The position numbers were made by a program, and so were the translations under genes. The notes beneath the pieces were generated by a model. That model saw only the letters and a list, made by a program, of their open reading frames with translations, made no database searches and had not been told where the DNA came from. Positions 22,800 to 34,329 of a DNA stretch of 58,432 nt are shown here, in pieces. Positions within the stretch are counted from its first letter, which is position 1. The number at the start of each line of letters is the position of its first letter. This DNA comes from Lingula anatina (taxonomy: Eukaryota > Brachiopoda > Lingulata > Lingulida > Lingulidae), in NCBI RefSeq assembly GCF_001039355.2, contig NW_019773781.1, forward strand, positions 66,941-125,372, given 5' to 3'.

Positions 22800-25245
22800 T
22801 ACATGTTATCATTCCAGAAAATAGCTCAAATAAGGGGCAAAAAAGATATCTAAATAAACGTCTTAACCATTTTATAAATAACTGCTCAAAGAAGAAAAAA
22901 ACGATATTTCTAAGATACGCATATATGCGGTTCTGAGCCAGGTTTGGGGTAAGAGAGATATGAACTGTATATGTGGGGTTAACGCCTGTAAACGAAGAGG
23001 CGAGCTGGTGTCGGAAAAAGGTTTATGACAGAGCTTTTGTTCCTAAATTTTTTCTCTAATCCCCATTTTTTTTTGTTATCAAGGAAGATCGGTGTGTAAT
23101 TGGAATCACACTAGACAGTCACATGTCTCACGTGTTAACGTTTTATCAAGTGAGATTTCACGAGAAATAATGATAGCACTCATAATAGTTATTTTCGTTG
23201 TTTTTCCTACATTAACAGTCTTTTTGTCACAGGCTTTTGCACAGCAGTACTTATGAACTGTGGTTTGTGTCTTACTTTTGTTCTGCTTTGTGAAGTTTTT
23301 TACTCGGCGGACATAGTTCCTTCATTGTTGTCAAAGATTTGCGCCACCTCACATTATATATTAGATGCTCGCTCTTTTTAGTCTTGCATTACAGGCAATG
23401 CCTCTTTTTTATTCTATATCATCATTTCCTTTGATTACTTCCTTTTAACACAACCAACAGCGACAAGTTGAATATAATGGTAAAGAAACATTTGGTTTAA
23501 TTTACACTTGCATTACACTGGAAGACACATTGCAAATTTTGATAAGCGTTCCATTTGAATTTAAAAAAGCGTCTCTCTGTTCAATTAATAATATCGATGA
23601 ACTGATAAGCTTGTGCCGTTTATCCATTTCTGACTTGATGTCATTGTGGTAGCATTAATCCATTTGTCGCTCTAAATCTACGTCTCAACTATCACACTTG
23701 TAGCTATCGCCTTTTTCCCAATTGGATGCAATTCAGCTAGAAAACTAGTTAGGAAGTAACATTTGAGGTAGTAAAAGATGGGGGATATAACCACAACAAA
23801 ATACCACATTGCTCGGATGCTATTAACAGTAAATGGCCAAAATGTGGGTGTTTTTCTGAATTTGTCAGTATTAAATAGATGAAATATCAACTACATATCA
23901 GCCTACCTTAAAATAATGGAAGTGTACAAATAAACCCGTAATTTTAGCTGATTTACCCCTGTGGTAGCGTGTCTGAGTTTTAAAGTAGGTAACACTTGTC
24001 CATATATGTGTTTGATTGGCAGCTCCACTGTGCAGCTGTATATTTCCCGTACTTGATTGCTGCTAAGCCTTTCACATTCTGTGAGTAACATCCCGCTTTC
24101 ACTTGCCAAACAATACTTTTCATTTTGAATTTATCAGTTAATTTAATTCTGAAGATCTACTAAAGCTCTAAAAAGCAGAGATGAGACGTATATGGGCAAA
24201 GGCACTCCCCCTAGGTGTCACGTGGTTAAGAAGGCTGACGTCACGACTAACATGGTTGCTGCTGTCAATGCATGGAGGGGGCCTCCGGTTGAAAATGTTC
24301 AATAATAATGTTGAAAATGGATGAAAGACATAGTGACAGTTACATAGGCAGTGAGTAGAGGGCTGAACCAGTATAAATAACTAAATTTCTCAGCTTGCCA
24401 ATGCAGCTCACTGATTATATAACGCTGGAATCTCCGGGGAGCACTAAAAGGCTGATTTCTCCGCTTCAGTTTATGGCTTCAAGAGAACGATTTAGACAAG
24501 TGTCAAAATTAATTAGAACTCTCAACCGATGAAAGCTGGCATGCATTCGTTAGATCTAAGGTTTGTCTGAAAATGTGTGTCTGGGATTTCATAACATCAG
24601 CTCTGTTTTCAACTTACGTGTGCTTTAGTAAGGCTAGGGGATTGCGTTGAACTGGAAAACGGGTTTATTTTGATATCTCTGCTCATTTAACACATATCGC
24701 TAATTTCAGGCGCATTCTTGTTGATCCCAGTGAGGGCTCACGAGTCAAGCTGTCTACACATGTCCATTTGTAGTGGACTTCTAGTTTTTAAGGTGTAAAG
24801 ATCATGTTGAGCACACTTATTAAGCATAATATCTCATAGCGTAACGATTACATAATAAAATAAGGATATGAAATGAAAAGCTGTTGAAATAAGCTTTCTA
24901 TTGATATGTAACATGTTGGTATATCTTGGCCGGTTTAGAAGAGCTACCCCTGTTAATTGCTACCTTAAAACGGGGTGATCGGGCGTAAAGGCCAAAATCA
25001 CGTTCTTGAAGTTGGACATCAAATGGCTGTGGTGTTGGCCAGTGACATATCATTGCATAAACTTATAACTGCATAGTAGCCGGTAGTAGTACCCCTCTCT
25101 CGGCACGCCTTTTCTGTGTGCTTGCAATAAGCGCGTGCGTATTTAACCTTCTGCCTCCGACATCTACACATGCATGCTTGGTTGCATCTTTTTGTCAGAA
25201 TTGAGGGTTTGCATCACCTTACTTCAGAATTTTTTTCCTTAGAAT
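22800..25245. other. Intergenic, no gene seen
   Basis: AT-rich sequence with only short chance frames, and no recognised domain, RNA or clear element. Confidence 0.5.
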
Positions 25246-25249
25246 CCGA

Positions 25250-25735
25250 TTGGGCCTCATTTTGTCAGTGTGTCAGGTGCACCCACCTTGTTTAAAGCCT
25301 CACGGAAGTTTTTTAAATCTCTCAAAATGAATCAAGGTAAGTTCTTAAGATTTGTGTCAGATTTGTGTACGTGCCTCAAACTTAGTGGGGAATTTAATAC
25401 AGGGCATCTCAGACCCTCGAACTCCGCCGGGTATTGTGCATAATATACACTTTTTTTCTTCAAGTTGCAAGATACGTTGGTTACCATCGATTGGGTTTCA
25501 TTTTGTCAGTGTGTCAGGTGCACCCACCTTGTTGAAAGCCCCAGGGATGTTTTAAAAAATCTCTCAAAATGAATCAAGGTAAGTTCTTAAGATTTGTGTC
25601 AGATTTGTGTACGTGCCTCAAACTTAGTGGGGAATTTAAAACAGGGCATCTCAGACCATCGAACGCCACCTGGTATTGTGCACAATATACACGTTTTTTT
25701 CCCGTCAAGTTGCAAGGTACGTTGGTTACCATCGA
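25250..25735 (+). repeat. Tandem duplication of a ~241-bp unit that looks like a first exon
   Basis: Units at about 25250-25490 and 25491-25735 are about 90% alike. Each contains TTTGTCAGTGTGTCAGGTGC, then TCTCAAAATGAATCAAG followed by a textbook donor GGTAAGTTC. The ATG plus donor pattern resembles a duplicated start exon, but no downstream exon is identified. Confidence 0.8.
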
Positions 25736-25739
25736 GGCT

Positions 25740-26990
25740 GCTAAGGTAATAACAACATCAAGGGTTTAAACGTTTTTGAAGTCTCAATTATAAATTTGAA
25801 AATGGAAAAATTAGCAAGAAAATATTTGGTAAATATGACTGAGCGATATTTTAAATGTGAGCAAATATTTAGGTAAAGATATGATGAACAGAATGAGTGA
25901 GTACTTGTTCTTTTATCCTAAGCATATTTTCTTACTTAGTAAACTTGGTGTGAATTAATCATTTTTTTTTGTGTGTTCTCGCACAATTTGTTATAAAAAA
26001 TGTGTGTAATGAAAGAAAAAAGACAAAGCTGTTCGATCACCATTTTTATTTCCCTCTTTTCACAATATCTTCCAAGATTTCTACGCTAAAAATAACCCAA
26101 AACAAACAATTAAAATGAAAAGAACCCCCAATAAATATTAAATATTATTAACATGTTCCCAGATTGCTATATTGAAATATACCAAAACTCACAATTATAG
26201 TAATTAACATACCACCAATTAACATGAAATTTTAACATGTTCCCGGATTACTACAGGTACATCCAAAAACAGAATTAAAGTAAAGAAGGACTCCAATTAA
26301 CATGATGTTTGCATAAATTTTAAAAGATTGTTACATCGAAATATAAATATTCCAAAACACACAATTAAAATAAAATTTAATTTAAATATGATTCCTGTGA
26401 CTTTTTACTTGTACTGTCCCTCTAATTACACAACACGATGCAGTAATAGTATTTGAACAAAATATTCTAAAGCATCATCGCTATTTTTAAATTATTTTCC
26501 AAATTGTTAATGTGAATTAGCTACAAGTTCTTTTTTGTTTTCATTTCACTGAAGTCTAAACAAACGAGATAAGTCGTCATCACCTTGGTGAGAAAAAAAA
26601 AAAAACACTAACAGATTAAAGTGAATGAATGATAACCACATAAGTCTGTTGAATAGTTCCAAGTAATAATAATGCAGCACATTTGGTATGCAGATATATG
26701 AAAAAAATCAATTAAAGTATATGCAGCATGTTATCTAAAAGCAAAGCGCAGTTTTCATTCAAGCTGTCAATTATAACAGTTTAGTTGAAGGCAATTTATC
26801 TTTCTGTCTGCCGGACACTCAGTTTTAAAGCATAGGGTCCGCCGGACTCTGAACGGGCCGGACCATACGGCACGCTACACCGGGAACCGCACATATGCGG
26901 TTCATTTTAAAAAAAGTCCTCAGTGCCGGGAAATTGTTAGAAAATTCAGACTTTGGGGAAGAGTCCTTGAAAGATTTTGATACTCTGATA
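25740..26990. other. Intergenic, no gene seen
   Basis: Very AT-rich. A CATCCAAAACACACAATTAA-type phrase recurs loosely between 26100 and 26360 (AAAACTCACAATTATAG, AACAGAATTAAAGTAAA, AAAACACACAATTAAAA), suggesting an old diverged tandem repeat. No coding seen. Confidence 0.4.
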
Positions 26991-26992
26991 AC

Positions 26993-27540
26993 AGGCCTAC
27001 CCAACTACCAGACTCGGCACCTAAGGATCCAGAATTAACCGGTATATCAGACCACACTTCCCGTTTTCAAGGTGTGTGTCAGATCGCATTTCGGAGTATC
27101 AGCCAGAACACCGATAGGATGAGCCCTGGCATGCTCGGCTGTCACCTTGATTGGATAGTAAACGATTGTCGTAAAATCGCTTTATGATTTTAAAACCGGG
27201 TGCATTAATTTGAAAGCCACCTAGATGAACCTTAGACTGCCACATTAATCTAATACAATGCAAAAAAGCCCTATCAAAAGTGGTTAAATGATTCAAACCG
27301 AATGTCATAAAGTCCCCATATATCCCCATAGAGACAATAAAATAGAGTACTCTAAAGTAAGAGTACAGTTTAAGGTTGTTCAGCCGAGCGTGGATGAGCC
27401 CGCAGTCGTGCTACAAAATTTGTTCTTAGGTATGATACTCCGAAATGCGATCTGACACACACCTTGAAAACGGGTAGCGTGGTCCGATATACCGGTTAAT
27501 TCTGGGCCCTTTGGTGCCGAGTCTGGTAGTTGGGAAGGCC
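26993..27540. mobile_element. Foldback element with ~108-bp inverted arms
   Basis: The arm at 26993-27100 (AGAATTAACCGGTATATCAG, then CGTTTTCAAGGTGTGTGTCA) is mirrored at 27434-27540 with roughly 88% identity by eye. The spacer is about 333 bp. No coding capacity. Long-armed foldback structure of unknown family. Confidence 0.8.
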
Positions 27541-27735
27541 TGGATAACGTCAAAGATGATGTACCTTTGGCTAGTATGAGTTGTCAGAGAGCAGATTCGG
27601 ACGTGGGCCTTGATTTATGAAAAACGCTGATGATACTAACGGCAGTAACCAAGCAGACGACAATAATGATTAGAATGCCTATATTGCTGATAAAATGACT
27701 GTAACCGTTTCCGTGGCAAATCAGGCTAAATGTTG

Positions 27736-27960
27736 CCTTGTGTGCTACATCAACATGTCTTTTCCTGTTTGTGCATAAATACAAATGTCGTGTGTTACGT
27801 TGTACTGCATCAGCATGTCTTTTCCTGCTTATGTATAAGTACAAATGACATATGTTTACTTGTGTGCTGCATCAACATATGTCTTTTCCTGCTTGTGTAT
27901 AAATACAGATGTAATATGTTTACTATATAATATGTATTAGTACAAGTGCCACGTTTACTT
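27736..27960. repeat. Tandem repeat, ~62-bp unit, about 3.5 copies
   Basis: The phrase TGCATCAACATGTCTTTTCC recurs at about 27745, 27807 and 27867, each followed by a TGCxTxTGTATAAxTACAxAT phrase. Copies are diverged. Confidence 0.75.
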
Positions 27961-30900
27961 GTATTTTTATGATGCAATTTTTATTCGCGAAAGTGTAATA
28001 TTTGCTCATGTCAATGTTTGTATTCTTGTATATGATTTAAGTGCAAAACAAAATTTTATGGGTATCCTGGTTCATTTGATAAAAAAGAACTATGAAAAAC
28101 TATTGAAAAGGGCACTTAATTTACAATCTATTCGTAATTATAGAAGTAATTAGGTGGAAGTCTTCTAGTCAGCTAGCCTGCGTGTAAATTGTGCAACTGC
28201 CGTGATGCAGGTTTTTAAGCACAGTACGCATCCCAGGAAATTCATTATAACTCAAAAACTAAATAAGATATCTTTCTGAAATTTTCTGGCATTGTTTAAA
28301 ACATATTTCGAATGTTTATCAGAAAATTTCAACAAATTATTTGTTAAAGTGAAAAAGAATGTGCATGCTGAAATTGAAATTTTGTTTTTTACTTCTCTTC
28401 GAGAAAAGCAAGTCTCATATTTAAATTCCTGCTATTTCTACCTAAATTACCAAATGTGAACAAAAATGATATGACTTTAAAGTTTACATTCTTGGCTTTA
28501 TAAAAATGTACAGTTCATAGGTGTTTTCTGGGCAAGTGAATTCATTATCATTGATTAAATGAGGCCGCCTGTAAAATTGAGTGCATCCGGGTAGAGGGCT
28601 CAGGACCAAGGGCACTTTCTAGGTCAGATGCTGTCAGGCTCTATGGGGCTAGACACTGACATGGGGGGGGGGGGGGCTTTGTGGGGCGTGTAACTATTTT
28701 AAAGTCAACAATTAGGAAAATATGGAGATCCAAAATATCGCTTTCAATTGTTGTCGTATGACTTAAAATAGGCAATGCATTTTTGTTTGCTTCACTGACG
28801 AATTCAATTAATGAACTGCTGTCACAGAAGACATCGAAGAGATTATCAAAAGTTATTAAAACACGTTTTTAATCCTTATTTTCATTAATCAGTCAGCAAA
28901 ATAGGAAAAAATACTGAGGAGTTATGTTTTTGAAAAATATTCCATATTAAATGTCAAGTCTGTATATCATCCCAAGGATGTTTATGACAGGTGTAAATAA
29001 AGGTTGTCCGAATGTCCTTTTTGAAATGAATTAGATTAACAGAACGTAGAACATAGGTGAGTGCAGTCAAAAAAAAAGTGTCTGCAATGTCATATCATAG
29101 TTTTAGCTTACTGTCAATGTGCATTCGAGCGCGATCTATATTTTGCTAACAGGTACGTACATGGGTGGGGTAACCTTGTGGGTGGGGTAACCAAATAGTT
29201 ACTTACATTTTTTCACTTGAAAAAACCATGGGACCCCGGTTCACGAACGAAGCTACCGTAGTATTTGCCAACCTTTAATCTACACAACAGATAACACTAC
29301 GTTAAAACAATAGACTTTCTAAGAGTTTTCAAGTATACTAGGAGGTATCATGACTAGACGACCCCAACTGCTTATGATCACGTTCACGTTGTTTTATAGA
29401 TAAAATCAACATTAAGTATTTACATAAAAAAAAATTCCCAAATCCCTTTTGTAGTACTTTGTTCAAGTGCTATTATACCATTAAATCACGTTTAGAGCTT
29501 GTCAGGTGCCTGAGATAATCAGGAAACCGAAAATGATGTTTTTGCCCCAAAAATTCAAATATTACGTCACACAATGAACTTGGAGCTGTGTTTCAAGCAT
29601 AATTAGTTGTTTTGAAAATACATTTAATAATTAATTGCAACAGGAATAAAAAAGCTAAAACCTTTCATTTAAGGTAAAATCTCCAACCTACAGTCCTACC
29701 TTAACACCTTATCAATCAGATTGCTAATTGATAAAAAGAAGAGATGCACACGTAACACAATAACAAGTATAACATTAAAATATGTCTGCCACATGGTTTA
29801 ATGACTGTGCCCCTGAACAATATACTGCTGGGGGAGGGCGCTGGGTAACCCGTTGGAAAAAAAATAAAAACTAGCTCCTTTGGCTGTCGTGTTTAAAAAT
29901 CGGGGTGCGTGTGTGTGTGTGTGTGTGTGGAGGTTATCCCTTATCCCCACCCCCTGACAATGATTGCCTCACCAAAGTAGGTAAATCGTTTTTTTTTTTT
30001 TTTTGTCGTTCTGTCCGGTTTAACTGGGGATGAAAGGGGATTCTAGCTTACTATATTTACATTCAGCCTTTAACGAGTGTGGTGCATCTTAATCAGGTTA
30101 AACAATTTTTTCTAACCATTTTTTCATTTGCCAGTCGTAATTGTCCATATTTGGAAACAGAATCAGACATGAACACTGCGGTGGGTGTGGTCGTGGGGGG
30201 GGGGGGGCAGGGGTGGATATGAATAAGAGACCCCGCAGCAAGGTAAAATGAACTATTCATGAAAACCTTATGATAAAAAGGCGGGGTCATGGGAATTATA
30301 AATGACAGCTTTCAGATGTCAGTTAAGGGAGTGGTCGCCACAATCTCCCTTCACCCTCCCCCCCCCCCCACATCCCGTTAGGGGGTCACAGCTAGCTTAC
30401 ACAAGCTCCGTGATGTAAAGTGAAGTGCGCTGGAAAGCATGCATCGATTGATACCCATGTAATACATTTCTTACTAGAGCAAAGGACAAACAAAAATGAA
30501 GATATTTCATATTAAATGCTTTATTTGTATAGCTTTATATTGCGTGCTTAGCGAAAACACATTATTGGTACGCATATAATTTAGTTACAATATAATTTGA
30601 CCTGCAGATAAACCCGCGAGTAAAATCTGAATGCTTTGTTTATTGGCCCAATAGTAAAAAGGTATACAACGAAATGAAACGAGCCAAGAGAGCAAATAAT
30701 TTAAATAAATAAAGTCAAGTGTCTTCAGTTAGATTCGTCTCCTCTTCTATGTCGTCGAGTTTGTTGGCTGGTCTCATCCGTTCTCCATTCTGGCGCGAGA
30801 TCTCGTGTTGTAAGCTTGAGTTGTTGCGTAAGCATTAGCGTCTCTAGATTTAAATGTGTTCGTTTCACCATCCGTCCTCTGCTAGGCCGCGGACCGGTTG

Positions 30901-32296
30901 CACTGAAATAATGAAATATTGAAAGTTTAAATGGAATGTTAAATAAAGTGTGGTAAATCCTGATGGAGTAAGAATTTGTAATGACTTCTTCTGTCCAAAA
31001 ACGAGCGTTTTTTTTTTTCCTTTTTTTTTTTTTCTTTTTACTAGACGACTCTATAAAACGTGTATACTTATATGAGTAAAGGGGAATAGCTAATAAGATA
31101 AATCGTGAAACTGGAAATTTCTGGTGTTTAAAGTGATGTCGAGGCAAATGTGCAAGACAATGCTTTCTTCATGTCTATATATGCATTGCCAAACCAGATA
31201 CAAAGAGTCAAATGCATCACCATCAACATGACACACGTTAAGACCAGTTTATGAAGGAAACGATACTGTAGAAATACATAGTGTATTTCACAACAATGGT
31301 GGGAGTCATCCACGCTCCGCGATCGTTAAAAATATGCTCACACGAAAACATTGTGTTCACTCGGAAGTAACACAACGATTAGACCCCCGCGCCAGTCGAG
31401 ACCAACCTTAAAGCTCGTGCAAGGCCAGAGGGGGCTATTAAAACGCCGTGCTTCCAAAACTATATGCTCGTAAAGCTGCCTTTTATTGCCAACCAAACGA
31501 CTTCCTTTGGCTCGCTGCGATATTAGATTAGATGTAGGTCAAACGTGGTATGAATTGCAACAGAGCAACAAAGAGCCGCACACCATTGATGACAGTGTTG
31601 TAAAACATTTGGAGATGTCCCTTTGGTTTGGTTCAGAATACTAAGTGAAAAGGATCATAAAGCATAAGGCAGGGATAAAATACATGGTGGAATACACTGA
31701 GACATTTGACAAAAGGTTTCCTCTAGTTAGGACGTTTGGTTTTTTCGCTGTTTGCACACCTCGACGACTACAATAAGTATCTGCTGACTAATCTGTGCCG
31801 CTTGGTGAATAGCTTTTACATTAACAGCTTACTGGCGGTGAAATATGTATGAAACACTGGACTGATCTCAGCGTTTCTGACATGCTACTAGATTTGTCTG
31901 GTTGCTGACAAAACCGACTATGTACAAGTAAGCCGTATACATAGATAGACAAACATGTGCACATTGTCCTTGCTAAAGAAGTGGCATTTTATTCTGGACC
32001 ACTAACCTACACGGGAAGCCCAACTTTGAGACAATAAACGAGGTCTACTGGTAAAACTTGCATTAAATATACTGTTTCAGTCGTAAATTAAATCGGTTTC
32101 CACTTGCTTGAAAAGTTTTGGTATGGAATACACCTTTAGCAAACAGGTCTCGAAAGGATTTGCATCAATCATGTCTTTAAACACCAGTACTCGAACATTA
32201 CTGTAAACATTTTGAGGGCGATGAGTAAGATCAAATTTTAATTTACCTTGTTTTATCTTTAATAATGTTTAATAAATAAACAGATGAATAAATAAT
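27961..32296. other. Intergenic between genes B and C, no gene seen
   Basis: No supportable exon. It holds homopolymer and simple tracts: poly-G near 28663 and 30198, GT repeat near 29908, poly-T near 29991, poly-C near 30357, poly-T near 31011. Open frames here are short and without domain features. Confidence 0.45.
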
Positions 32297-32302
32297 TTTA
32301 TT
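32297..32302 (-). terminator. Poly(A) signal of gene C
   Basis: The minus strand reads AATAAA 35 nt after the stop codon of gene C. A GTAAGT at 32320-32315 lies between stop and signal, as in genes A and B, so either an unspliced short 3' end or a further 3' exon is possible. Confidence 0.55.
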
Positions 32303-32336
32303 CTGATTGTCGTAACTTACCAAATCCTAGTTCCAT

Positions 32337-32819
32337 TTACTGGCAAACGCCGTTGTACTCGTTGAAGGTGGTACCGTAGGGACATGCTCTCAGGCTGGCG
32401 TTGCCTTCAGTGTCGCACTGCCAGTAACAAGCAGGGTCGTCAGCGTATCTGAAGTAGAGTTTCTTGGAGGGACCATAGTAGACGGTTTCGTATCTGTAGC
32501 TGTGTGCAGAAAAAGAAGGATTCATTAGAATGAAAACAACATTGGCGAAGATTCAAAAAGTGTTATAAAGTTTGTTGAAGAGAATTTACACCCCGGGCCT
32601 ACTTAGTAATGAAGCTTAGATGATATATTTACAAATCACGGAAGAACATTATGATAAGTTACTAGGAAGTGAAGAGCAGCCAGTTTACTTTCAGCGATAA
32701 CGAGAAATCCCCCCGCCCAACTCTGCGTTTTTCAATCTCAAGTATGTTCACTTTTGATTTTCATGTTTTAGTACCGAAATCGTTTCAACTCTGTGTCACC
32801 GGAATAACTTGTTCATAAC

Positions 32820-32863
<44 letters not shown>

Positions 32864-34226
32864 CATTATGCATCATCACTGACAGTGACAATTTGCAAGT
32901 ATGCATTAATCTGACGTACACCTCGCTAGCAATGTCTTTAAAATAATGTCAACTGTAGCTGGTTTTATATCTGTATCCGGAGGTTTCGAAGGATATGTCC
33001 TAAGATGTGACAAATTTACCTGACTTTGTATCCATATCCGTCTTTGACATGAGTGGGCACCTTCTGGTGGTAAGAGCCGCCTGGGTTGTACTCGTTGGGG
33101 CAGTAAACTGGAATATACCAGGCAAGCACTGCGTATTATTTCTTTATATTCATCGTTTATCAATTTCGAGAAGAAACTGCAGGGTCCCGTAACTCGAAAG
33201 CATCGCGCATTGCGACCGAGCGCAAACGCCTCGATTCCATAACTCGCCTATACTCGCGCCATATAATACATTGTAGCCTCTATGTGATATCGCTATTCAC
33301 AATATGTGATGCTTTCGAGTTACGGGGCCCAGCTTCCTTAAGTGTACTGATACTGTGATTTTTTAAGAACACATGCGATCACGTTGATGTGCCAATAGGG
33401 GGGGCCTATACAATGCTTTACGAAAACAAGTAGTATTTGACTTACTTGTTTGTATCAAAATGAGCTTGGGTGTAACAAGAGAAAAAGAGAGGGAGAGAGG
33501 GGGAAATGGAGAGAGAGAGAGAGAGAGAGATCGAGAGAGAGAGAGAGAGAGACGTACAGGACTGGTGATAACTTTGGACGCATTGACCACATCTTCTGCT
33601 CATATGTGGATCATAGCTGACACAATCCTGGTACATCCTTAAACAACAAGAAACACACATCACTGAATGTATACATTCTGAATATGATTAATTAATTAAT
33701 TAATTTATTTATTTATTTACCTTTTTAAGTATTTGCATGAATACCTTCACAAATACCTTTTCACGTTCAGTTGGACAGTAAGAAAAATTGTATCATATGG
33801 CAATATAGTACGTAACAACGAAGAGACTCGATTGGCGCAGAGAATCTGCACTTAGAATGCATATTTAACCTTAACCGCGCACCTAATAAATGTAGAGAGA
33901 GTTGTGATAAAGAATATGCATTTTTCCTTTGCAGCTGAGTTCGTCAGTTTAAAACAATGCACAATGAACTGCCGCGAAAATGCATACTAGCAAATGCTGT
34001 CATTTGCCCTACGCCTAGTGGTACCGTAGACAGCGAAATGATGAAGTGGTAAGAACTCAGATGTTTTATATCTTATTTGGGAACCTTTATATTATTATTT
34101 ACTATTGTTTACATAAAGCTTAATCTACTGACGAACGTAATGTTATACTTGTAATAAACAAGAAGCAACTCACTGACTGCAGACGGCCAGGCCCACCACA
34201 CACAGCAACAAAGCGATCTTCAACAT
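32337..34226 (-). CDS. Gene C: small secreted chitin-binding (CBM14-like) protein
   Basis: Four coding exons on the minus strand: 34226-34174, 33637-33558, 33107-33020 and 32499-32337. All phases agree, giving 127 residues. Exon 1 is a signal peptide (MLKIALLLCVVGLAVCS). Exon 2 encodes the best-preserved mini-module: DCVSYDPHMSRRCGQCVQSY, three Cys with a CxxC. Exons 3-4 form the peritrophin-A-like module with YCPNEYNPGG, CYWQC, ACPYGTTF and a final Cys before the stop. Exon 2 uses a GTACGT donor and exon 3 is 88 nt, exactly as in genes A and B. It lies opposite to them and faces away from gene D. The protein is presumably extracellular and chitin-binding by family; no function is shown directly. 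This is the cleanest member and the one that revealed exon 2 in the others. Confidence 0.9.
32819..32862. repeat. (AAT)n microsatellite
   Basis: Continuous ATA/TAA triplets in intron 3 of gene C. Confidence 0.95.
33182..33330. mobile_element. 149-bp MITE in intron 2 of gene C
   Basis: GGGTCCCGTAACTCGAAAGC at the left is mirrored by GCTTTCGAGTTACGGGGCCC at the right: 23-bp terminal repeats with one mismatch. The interior is CG-rich compared with surroundings. No other copy was noticed in the window. Confidence 0.85.
33509..33552. repeat. (GA)n microsatellite at the exon 2 donor of gene C
   Basis: Read in the gene direction it is (CT)n and starts immediately after the GTACGT donor, interrupted once by GAT. 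Confidence 0.95.
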
Positions 34227-34313
34227 CTTAACTCTGATTTGTCTTGCAAGGAAGCACTCACGACGTTCTACGGTCCCTGAAAGGCGGAGTAACTTCACCG
34301 TGGAGCGCTGGTT

Positions 34314-34322
34314 CTTTTATAG
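34314..34322 (-). promoter_or_regulatory. TATA box of gene C
   Basis: The minus strand reads GCCTATAAAAGAACC about 90 nt before the ATG, nearly the same as the gene A box in sequence and distance. Confidence 0.65.
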
Positions 34323-34329
34323 GCACTAG

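Noticed and set aside
27736-27960. Spaced repeat considered as CRISPR-like
   Set aside because: Units are contiguous and diverged with no unique spacers, and the host is an animal.
30725-31147. 140-codon minus-strand frame with poly-Lys
   Set aside because: Runs across a poly-T/A tract and has no domain, so it is treated as chance.
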